From: Alphaproteobacteria bacterium
Lineage (GTDB): Bacteria > Pseudomonadota > Alphaproteobacteria > JAEULC01
Assembly (NCBI GenBank): GCA_020851015.1
Contig: JADZDN010000010.1
Coordinates: 1-6,408, forward strand
Reading direction: 5' to 3'
DNA length: 6,408 bases
Shown: piece by piece, positions 1-5,068 of the stretch
Layout of the letters: every line of letters starts with the position of its first letter
Numbering within the stretch: position 1 is the first letter of the stretch
The notes under the pieces: generated by a model
Told to the model about the DNA's origin: nothing
Databases searched by the model: none
Seen by the model: only the letters and a program-made list of their open reading frames with translations
Program-made: the position numbers and the translations under genes

Positions 1-512
1 AGGTGGTCGCGCGCCAGGTCGATCTTCAGCTTGGCGTCGCGCGCGTAGATGCTGTCGGGAAAGCGGGTCACGATCTCCTGCAGCGACTTCAGCGCGTTGT
101 CGGTCATCTTCTGGTCGCGGCCGACGTCGGAAATCTGCTCGTAGTAGCTGAGCCCCTTCAGGTAGTAGGCGTAGGCGACTTCCTTGTTGCCGGGATGAAG
201 CTGGATGAAGCGGTCCAGCGCGATGATCGCCTCGTCGTAGCGGTTCTTCTGGTAGTAGGCGAAGGCGGCCATGAGCTGCGCCTTGGTGGCCCAGACCGAG
301 TAGGGATGCTGGCGCTCCACCTCGTCGAACGCCTTGGCGGCGGCGACGTAGTTGCGCTGGCCGAGCTGTCCCATCGCCTCGTTGTAGATTTCCTCCACCG
401 GCCGCTCGACGTATTTTGGCTCGTCGGCGCCGCAGGCGGAAAGCAGCGCGGCGGCTAGCGCAAACAGGGCGCCACGGGCCGGGCTCGGATGGGCTAGCTG
501 ACTGAATCTCAT
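1..512 (-). CDS. bamD: BamD, outer-membrane protein assembly lipoprotein (3' end cut off by the window)
   Basis: BamD is the essential TPR lipoprotein of the BAM complex, which folds beta-barrel proteins into the outer membrane; it is anchored to the periplasmic face of that membrane. The reading frame starts at ATG 512 and stays open to the window edge, giving 170 full codons. A signal peptide ends in a lipobox, LLSAC, with Cys27 as the predicted lipidated residue. TPR-like helical pairs follow from about residue 40: EEIYNEAMGQLGQRNYVAAA, then AFAYYQKNRYDEAIIALDRF, then YYLKGLSYYEQISDVGRDQK, which is typical of alphaproteobacterial BamD. Known members are about 245-290 residues, so roughly 80-120 C-terminal residues lie outside. 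The Shine-Dalgarno match upstream of ATG 512 is poor, but no better in-frame ATG exists and the lipobox sits at the right distance. It is divergent from the VOC gene. In many relatives it directly follows lpxC; here 3.4 kb separates them. Confidence 0.95.
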   Translation of the reverse strand, partial: MRFSQLAHPSPARGALFALAAALLSACGADEPKYVERPVEEIYNEAMGQLGQRNYVAAAKAFDEVERQHPYSVWATKAQLMAAFAYYQKNRYDEAIIALDRFIQLHPGNKEVAYAYYLKGLSYYEQISDVGRDQKMTDNALKSLQEIVTRFPDSIYARDAKLKIDLARDH

Positions 513-552
513 GCCGATTCTGTATTCCGAGGGGAGGGAAACATGGCGGCGG

Positions 553-581
553 ACTATAGCGAAATTATGGCGGGCTGTCGC
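553..581 (-). promoter_or_regulatory. Candidate sigma70-type promoter for bamD
   Basis: Read on the minus strand, GCGACA (576-581) matches four of six -35 consensus bases. A 17-bp spacer then leads to TATAGT (553-558), which matches five of six -10 bases. Transcription would start near 546, leaving a leader of about 34 nt before the bamD ATG at 512. Position, spacing and strand fit the one gene that needs a promoter here, since lpxC is too far away to supply one. This is a consensus match only. Confidence 0.45.
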
Positions 582-625
582 CTCGGAGCGGTGATCCGCC
601 CGCGCGCCGCGGCGAGGAAATCGCG

Positions 626-1126
626 ATGACCGAGGACCTTGGCGCGGCACCCCGCAGCGGCTGGGCGCGGCTGGTGCCCGAGCTTTGCGTGACCGACCTG
701 GAAGCCAGCGTTGCCTTCTGGTGCGGGCTGCTGGGCTTCCAGATCGCCTATCGCCGGCCGGCGGAGCGATTCGTCTACCTGGAGCAGGCCGGTGGCGAGC
801 AGGCCGGTGGCGAGCAGGCCGGTGGCGAGCAGGCCGGCGGCGCCCAGGTGATGCTGTGCCAGCGCAACGGGCGTTATGAGACCGGGCCGCTCGAAAAGCC
901 GCTGGGGCAGGGGGCGATGTTCCAGATCTACGTGCCCGGCATCGCGCCGATGCTGGCGGCGGTGACGGCGCGGGGCTGGCCGCTCTACGAGCCGGTGCGC
1001 GAGGTGTGGTACCGCGTCGGCGGCATCGAAACCGGCCACCGCCATTTCTTCGTCCAGGATCCCGACGGCTACCTGCTGATGATCGCCGAGGACCTGGGGG
1101 AACGGCCGGCCGCGCCCGCCCGCTAG
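626..1126 (+). CDS. VOC-superfamily (glyoxalase/bleomycin-resistance-like) protein with a pentapeptide repeat insert
   Basis: This 166-residue protein has the paired beta-alpha-beta-beta-beta modules of the vicinal oxygen chelate fold. Module 1 (about residues 13-79) shows LVPELCVTDLEASVAFWCGL followed by LGFQIAYRRP and AQVMLCQ. Module 2 (about 97-156) ends in FFVQDPDGYLLMIAEDLG, a hallmark of bleomycin-resistance-like VOC proteins. Members of this group bind small ligands or act as metal enzymes; substrate and any resistance role cannot be read from sequence. Glu19 occupies the first-strand position where metal-dependent glyoxalases often have His, so metal catalysis is uncertain. ATG 626 has a good ribosome site, GAGGAAA at 614-620. 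Residues 53-72 are four EQAGG units between FVYLE and AQVML, at what should be a beta-hairpin turn. The gene is divergent from bamD and 196 bp upstream of the kinase on the same strand. Confidence 0.88.
   Translation: MTEDLGAAPRSGWARLVPELCVTDLEASVAFWCGLLGFQIAYRRPAERFVYLEQAGGEQAGGEQAGGEQAGGAQVMLCQRNGRYETGPLEKPLGQGAMFQIYVPGIAPMLAAVTARGWPLYEPVREVWYRVGGIETGHRHFFVQDPDGYLLMIAEDLGERPAAPAR
782..841 (+). repeat. Four tandem copies of a 15-bp in-frame unit inside the VOC gene
   Basis: The unit GAGCAGGCCGGTGGC occurs three times identically (782-796, 797-811, 812-826). A fourth copy (827-841) differs only at one third codon position (GGT to GGC). Each copy encodes Glu-Gln-Ala-Gly-Gly, so the reading frame is kept. 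The near identity implies recent expansion, probably by replication slippage, from a single ancestral EQAGG followed by AQVML. Confidence 0.97.
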
Positions 1127-1142
1127 GCTCTGAGCACCCTTA

Positions 1143-1172
1143 CGCCGCCTATGCGTTGGTATAGGGCTGGCG
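1143..1172 (+). terminator. Imperfect hairpin just after the VOC gene, possible weak terminator
   Basis: CGCCGCCTAT (1143-1152) can pair with 1161-1172 to give ten base pairs around an 8-nt loop, with single-base bulges at 1166 and 1168. It begins 16 nt after the VOC stop codon. No T-run follows, so it is not a canonical intrinsic terminator; it may aid transcript stability or Rho-dependent termination, or be chance pairing in GC-rich DNA. Confidence 0.25.
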
Positions 1173-1223
1173 GCGCGCGATGATAATACGCTGAAAATAC
1201 TGGAGAAAATTCGAAATTGGTGC

Positions 1224-1293
1224 GGCCTGGAGGCGATGGGCTTAAGCCCGCGTTAGGCATTGTCTGACACACAAGTTTGACCGGGCCTGGAGG
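1224..1293 (+). repeat. Direct repeat and perfect palindrome upstream of the kinase gene
   Basis: GGCCTGGAGG occurs at 1224-1233 and again at 1284-1293, exactly 60 bp apart. Between them lies the perfect 12-bp palindrome GGGCTTAAGCCC (1238-1249). The group ends 29 bp before the kinase ATG, where operators commonly sit. No convincing promoter was found here: TTGGTA (1156-1161) with GATGAT (1179-1184) at 17-bp spacing matches only four of six bases in each box. A role in kinase regulation is inference. Confidence 0.4.
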
Positions 1294-1322
1294 GCTCGGC
1301 GCGCGCACCGGAGACAGGCAGG

Positions 1323-3929
1323 ATGCTCGGCCGGACTGGCGATTCGAGCGGCGTCCAAGGGGGCGCGTCCGCGCCGAAGCTCGGCTTCGCGGTCGACATG
1401 ATCGTCGCTGCCGCGATCCTCGTCGTCGTGTCGGGGACGTTTTTCGTCATCGACGTCGAGGCCCTGTTCGATCCGCTGACCGGCCCGCACTCCTACGACA
1501 GCATGATCGGGACGGTGGTCGGCATCCTGGCCGCCGTCTGCTACCTCGCTTTTCGCGATCGCGGGCGGCTTATGGCCGAAACCCGGCGCCGCCAGCGCGC
1601 CGAGGCCGAACTGGCCGCCAACGAGCAGCGGTTCCGCGACTACGCCGAGGTCTCTTCCGACTGGTTCTGGGGACTCGATCGCGACTTGCGGTTTTCCTTC
1701 CTGTCGGCGGGGACGGAGCAGCGCACGGGCGAGAATCCCGACAACATGATGGGAAGCCTGCCGTCAAAGGACGGGCTGCTTGACGTCAGCGATGAAGCCT
1801 GGGCGGCGCATATCGCCGATCTGCGCGCCCGCCGGCCGGTGGTCGATTTCCGCTTCGGGCGCGTCGACCGCGAGGGGCGGCTGCGCCACTTCAGCGTCAG
1901 CGCCAAGCCCATCTACGACGGGCATGGCGCGTTCGCCGGCTATCGAGGGACCGGGCGCGACATCACCGAACGGGTCGAGGCGCGGCGTTTTCTCCGCCAG
2001 GTGATCGACGCGCTTCCCGCCGTGGTCGCCGTGCGCGACCGGGAGTCGCGCTATGTGCTGGTCAACAGCGCGTTTGCCCGGCTTTGCGGCACGACGCAAA
2101 AGGAGCTGATCGGCAAACCCCTCGGCACGGTCTTCGGCCCCGAGGCGGGGGCGCGCGTGCGGGCCCGCGACCTCGCGGTATTGGAGACGGGCGCACCGAC
2201 CCAACCGCAGGAAATACGGCTGGCCGGCAAGGACGACGAGATCGAGCGCATCTGGCTCAATCAACTGGTGCCGATCCGCGACGCGGCCGGAACCGTGGGC
2301 GCCGTGCTGAGCATCGGCGTCGACATCACCGCGCAAAAAGAAACCGAGGCCGCGATCCTGTGGACGCAGGAGCGGCTGCGGGAGAGCGAGCAGCGCTTCC
2401 GCGATTTCGCCGAGACGGCGTCGGATTGGTTCTGGGAGCAGGACGAAAACCTGCGGTTCTCGTTCATTTCGTCCGGAAACATGCGCCTTTCCAACATGTC
2501 CGCGGAGGCGCACTACGGCAAGACGCGACGCGAAACCAATCCATTGGACGTCAGCGACGAGCAATGGGCCGCGCACGAGGCTGCCCTTGCCGCGCACAGC
2601 CCGTTCGCCGATTTCCGCTTCAGCCGCATCGCGTCGGACGGATCCAAGCGCTACCTGACGATCAGTGGCGTGCCCCTGTTCGATGCGGCTGGCCGGTTCC
2701 GCGGATATCGCGGCACCGGACGCGACATGACCGCCCTGGTGGAGGCCGAAAAAAGGCTCAGGGACAGCGAGCAGCGCTTCCGCGATTTCGCCGAGGCGGC
2801 TTCGGACATCTTCTGGGAAATGGACAAGGACCTGCGCCTCAGGTTCATGTCCGACAGTGTCGAGGCGGTAACCGGCTTTCCGGCCCGTGCGTATGTCGGC
2901 CGAACCAACCTGGAAATCGCGCCCGACGATCCCGCGCGGCAAGCGACGCATGTCCTGCTCGAGGAACGCCGCACCTTCCGCGACCGGCAGTTTTCGCCCC
3001 GGGCCGCCGACGGTAGCACGGTCCATCTGTCCTATAGCGGCAAGCCGATCTATTCGGCGGATGGCGAATTCCTCGGCTATCGCGGCATCACCCGGGATAT
3101 GACCGCCCAGCGCGAGGCCGAGGAGGAGGCCGCGCGCCTGCGCCAGGCGCGCGACCTCGCGGCCGTGGCCGACCTCGCCAAGTCGCGTTTCCTCGCGCAT
3201 ATGAGCCATGAACTGCGCACGCCGCTGAACGCGATCCTGGGATTCGCCGAGCTGATGCTCGCCGAGCTGTTCGGGCCGCTGGGCGCGGACAACTACCGCA
3301 ACTACATGAAGGATATCCAGAACAGCGGCCAGCATCTGCTCGGGATCATCAACGATCTTCTGGACAAGTCGCGCATCGAGCTGGGTCAGTTCACCCTCGC
3401 CGCCGAGGACGTGGAGGTCGCCGCCGTGGTCCAGGCGGCCGTGCGGATCGCGCGGGGCGCCAGCAAGGCCGATCAGGCGAACATCCACCTCGACCCGATC
3501 GATCCCGCCTGGGCCGCGCATGTCGACCGCCGGGTGATCCGCCAGGTCCTGGTCAACCTGCTATCGAATGCCTCCAAGTTCACGCCGCGCGAGGGCCTCA
3601 TCTGCGTCAGCGTCGCCGGAGCGGCGGGGGGCGCGCTGCAGCTGCGGGTCGTCGATACCGGCGCGGGCATCGAGCCCGATCGCATCGCCAAGGTTTTCGA
3701 GCCGTTCCAGCATCAGGATGCCGTCCGCGCCCGCAAGGGCCAGGGCGCCGGGCTCGGCCTGTGGCTCAGCCGCTCGCTGGTCGAGCTGCATGGCGGGACG
3801 CTGGTGCTCGAGAGCCGGTTGGGGGAGGGAACGGCCGCGACGGTCACGCTGCCGGCGAATCGCATCGTCGCGGGACCGGCGCTGCACGCGGATCGGCTGT
3901 GGTCGGAAGAGCGCCGCCGGACCGGCTAG
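1323..3929 (+). CDS. Membrane-bound multi-PAS sensor histidine kinase, PleC/DivJ/PdhS-like core
   Basis: This 868-residue sensor kinase has two N-terminal membrane helices (about 21-43 and 61-77) joined by a short probable periplasmic loop. Four PAS domains follow at roughly 100-215, 222-338, 354-471 and 482-596, then a coiled linker, HisKA and HATPase_c. The phospho-accepting site is His629 in HMSHELRTP. ATP-lid motifs are all present: N box Asn745/Asn749, G1 DTGAGI (778-783), F box VFEPF (791-795) and G2 GAGLGL (808-813), so it should be active. ELFGPLG (648-654), SGQHLL and INDLLD resemble PleC/DivJ/PdhS kinases, which phosphorylate DivK-type regulators; the expected DLSKIEAGK segment reads DKSRIELGQ. 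There is no receiver domain and no neighbouring response regulator. Start ATG 1323 has GGAGA at 1310-1314, 8 nt upstream. The gene converges on lpxC with a 21-bp gap and no visible terminator. The signal sensed is unknown; PAS domains suggest a cytoplasmic cue. Confidence 0.95.
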   Translation: MLGRTGDSSGVQGGASAPKLGFAVDMIVAAAILVVVSGTFFVIDVEALFDPLTGPHSYDSMIGTVVGILAAVCYLAFRDRGRLMAETRRRQRAEAELAANEQRFRDYAEVSSDWFWGLDRDLRFSFLSAGTEQRTGENPDNMMGSLPSKDGLLDVSDEAWAAHIADLRARRPVVDFRFGRVDREGRLRHFSVSAKPIYDGHGAFAGYRGTGRDITERVEARRFLRQVIDALPAVVAVRDRESRYVLVNSAFARLCGTTQKELIGKPLGTVFGPEAGARVRARDLAVLETGAPTQPQEIRLAGKDDEIERIWLNQLVPIRDAAGTVGAVLSIGVDITAQKETEAAILWTQERLRESEQRFRDFAETASDWFWEQDENLRFSFISSGNMRLSNMSAEAHYGKTRRETNPLDVSDEQWAAHEAALAAHSPFADFRFSRIASDGSKRYLTISGVPLFDAAGRFRGYRGTGRDMTALVEAEKRLRDSEQRFRDFAEAASDIFWEMDKDLRLRFMSDSVEAVTGFPARAYVGRTNLEIAPDDPARQATHVLLEERRTFRDRQFSPRAADGSTVHLSYSGKPIYSADGEFLGYRGITRDMTAQREAEEEAARLRQARDLAAVADLAKSRFLAHMSHELRTPLNAILGFAELMLAELFGPLGADNYRNYMKDIQNSGQHLLGIINDLLDKSRIELGQFTLAAEDVEVAAVVQAAVRIARGASKADQANIHLDPIDPAWAAHVDRRVIRQVLVNLLSNASKFTPREGLICVSVAGAAGGALQLRVVDTGAGIEPDRIAKVFEPFQHQDAVRARKGQGAGLGLWLSRSLVELHGGTLVLESRLGEGTAATVTLPANRIVAGPALHADRLWSEERRRTG
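2385..2795 (+). repeat. Duplicated PAS modules: identical 30-bp segments 381 bp apart
   Basis: The 30 bp at 2385-2414 recur exactly at 2766-2795, a shift of 127 codons. They encode the start of PAS3 and PAS4 (SEQRFRDFAE). A third, diverged copy opens PAS1 (EQRFRDYAE, from residue 101). PAS1 and PAS3 align without gaps over about 107 residues from that motif to RGTGRD, including shared LDVSDE-W-AAH. PAS2 is a different type. The order therefore reads A-B-A-A, consistent with internal duplication. Confidence 0.85.
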
Positions 3930-3950
3930 CCCCGCGCCGGACGCGAAAGG

Positions 3951-4934
3951 TCAGGCCGAGGCGGCCATCCGCATGGACTCGCCGACCGGCATGCCCGTGA
4001 CCTCGTCGAGCCACGTGTAGGTCCAGGCCCGCTCGTCCGCCAGAAGGGCGCGCAGCAGCTGGTTGTTCAGCCGGTGGCCCGCGCGCAGGCTGCGGTAATG
4101 ACCGCAGATCGGCGCCCCGGCGAGATAGAGGTCGCCGACGCTGTCCAGCACCTTGTGCCGGACGAACTCGTCCTCGAAGCGCAGCCCGCCCTCGTTCAGC
4201 ACCTTGTCGCCGCTGATGACGACCGCATTGTCGAGCGAGCCGCCGCGCGCGAGGCCCTGGGCCCGCAGCGCATCGACCTCGTGCAGGAAACCGAAGGTCC
4301 GTGCGCGGCTGAGCTCGTTCTTGAAGCTGTCCTGGGTCAGCGACAGGCCATATTCCTGGCGCGCCACGGCGGCGTTGTCGAAATCGATCTCGACGCTGAA
4401 CAGCGCCCCGGCGGCCGGGGAGAGGCGGGCGAAGGCGGCGTCGCTGCCGGCCGCGACCGGGCGCAGCACCTCGATGGCGCGCCGCGGCGCGGCCTGCTCG
4501 GCGACGCCGGCGCATTCGATCAGGAAAACGAAGGGCTCTGCGCTGCCGTCCATGGCCGGCACTTCCGGGCCGTTCAGGTGAACCTGCAGGTTGTCGATCT
4601 CGCAGCCCGCGAGCGCGGCCATCAAGTGCTCGACCGTGCCCACCTGGGCGCCATGCCTGTTGGCGACCGCGGTGCACAACCGCGTGTCGACGACGTTGCG
4701 GTGATTGGCCTGGATGACGGCGCGGGCGGCGGGAAGATCGGTGCGGACGAACACGACGCCGGTATCCGGCGCGCCGGGCGTTAACGTTACCGAGACCTTG
4801 CTGCCGCTATGCAGGCCGATGCCACTGCAGTGGATCGGGCCTTTCAGTGTCTTTTGCCGTTGAACCCGTCGGTTTGCGACGGCTGGGTGTGCGCCCCGTT
4901 TCATTCTAGCCCCGTGCTCCGACTGTCGAACCAT
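3951..4934 (-). CDS. lpxC: LpxC, UDP-3-O-acyl-N-acetylglucosamine deacetylase
   Basis: LpxC is the zinc-dependent cytoplasmic deacetylase that commits UDP-3-O-acyl-GlcNAc to lipid A synthesis. All key residues are visible in this 327-residue protein. Glu102-His103 in VEHLMAAL give the catalytic base and first zinc ligand; His260 and Asp264 in FVRHKVLDSVGD give the other ligands. His287 in AGHRLNN is the active-site acid, and Thr212 sits in ARTFGF. The family core begins at about residue 28 with KTLKGPIHCSGIGLHSG. The longest frame starts at ATG 4934; a second ATG at 4904 (Met11) would remove ten residues without touching the core and may be the true start, as neither has a strong ribosome site. 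It lies 134 bp downstream of ftsZ on the same strand, the usual alphaproteobacterial order. Its 3' end converges on the kinase gene rather than leading into bamD. Confidence 0.97.
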   Translation of the reverse strand: MVRQSEHGARMKRGAHPAVANRRVQRQKTLKGPIHCSGIGLHSGSKVSVTLTPGAPDTGVVFVRTDLPAARAVIQANHRNVVDTRLCTAVANRHGAQVGTVEHLMAALAGCEIDNLQVHLNGPEVPAMDGSAEPFVFLIECAGVAEQAAPRRAIEVLRPVAAGSDAAFARLSPAAGALFSVEIDFDNAAVARQEYGLSLTQDSFKNELSRARTFGFLHEVDALRAQGLARGGSLDNAVVISGDKVLNEGGLRFEDEFVRHKVLDSVGDLYLAGAPICGHYRSLRAGHRLNNQLLRALLADERAWTYTWLDEVTGMPVGESMRMAASA

Positions 4935-4956
4935 ACCCGGACGCCTGATTTTTATT

Positions 4957-4985
4957 TTTGTTCAGAGAGTTGCAGGGGATGTCTA
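4957..4985 (-). promoter_or_regulatory. Weak candidate promoter for lpxC, overlapping the hairpin
   Basis: On the minus strand TAGACA (4980-4985) matches five of six -35 bases, and AACAAA (4957-4962) lies 17 bp downstream but matches only three of six -10 bases. Initiation would fall near 4950, about 16 nt before ATG 4934 and 46 nt before ATG 4904, which favours the shorter LpxC. The -35 box lies partly in the hairpin loop and partly in its stem, so the repeat could equally be an operator. lpxC may instead be read through from ftsZ. Confidence 0.22.
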
Positions 4986-5010
4986 GCAAACATCCCCTGC
5001 AACGAACAAA
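4957..5010 (-). promoter_or_regulatory. Long inverted repeat in the ftsZ-lpxC spacer, with alternative pairing
   Basis: GTTGCAGGGGATGT (4969-4982) is the exact reverse complement of 4990-5003, around a 7-nt loop (4983-4989). The stem extends outward by seven more pairs (4957-4963 TTTGTTC with 5004-5010 GAACAAA) across a one-sided 5-nt bulge at 4964-4968. The segment 5004-5010 could alternatively pair with TTTGTTTC at 5017-5024, with one bulged base, so two exclusive folds are possible. In the ftsZ-to-lpxC direction the stem is followed by A-rich sequence, not a U-tract, so it is not a standard intrinsic terminator. It could be an RNA-processing or attenuation structure, an operator, or a small palindromic element. 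The structure is certain as sequence; the role is unknown. Confidence 0.85.
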
Positions 5011-5068
5011 TCACTCTTTGTTTCAGATTGTTAGCCGCATCTTAGCCAAGATTTTCCTTCGGATGCAG

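Noticed and set aside
3..458. A plus-strand 151-codon frame at the left edge
   Set aside because: It is antisense to bamD, which shows signal peptide, lipobox and TPR helices on the minus strand.
782..841. Tandem repeats as a possible CRISPR array
   Set aside because: The 15-bp units are adjacent, have no spacers and keep a protein reading frame, so they are a coding tandem repeat.
626..1126. Calling the VOC gene a bleomycin-resistance determinant
   Set aside because: The fold family is broad and resistance function cannot be read from sequence, so only the family is named.
1764..3521. A 585-codon open frame on the minus strand, antisense to the kinase gene
   Set aside because: It lies wholly inside the kinase gene, whose plus-strand protein has complete PAS, HisKA and ATPase motifs. 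The antisense translation shows no recognisable domain and is explained by GC-rich codon bias removing stops.
3930..3950. A bidirectional terminator between the kinase and lpxC
   Set aside because: The 21-bp gap is GC-rich with no stable stem followed by a T-run on either strand.
3844..4784. Long frames on both strands overlapping lpxC (minus 3844-4677 and plus 4074-4784)
   Set aside because: Both lie largely within lpxC, which has every zinc and catalytic residue; their translations are low-complexity Arg/Ala-rich or unrecognisable.
4809..5045. A plus-strand 78-codon frame rich in cysteine (eight Cys) across the lpxC start and the hairpin
   Set aside because: It overlaps lpxC antisense, has no ribosome site before ATG 4809, and much of its cysteine content comes from the inverted repeat and antisense codons. 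A small secreted peptide is not supported.
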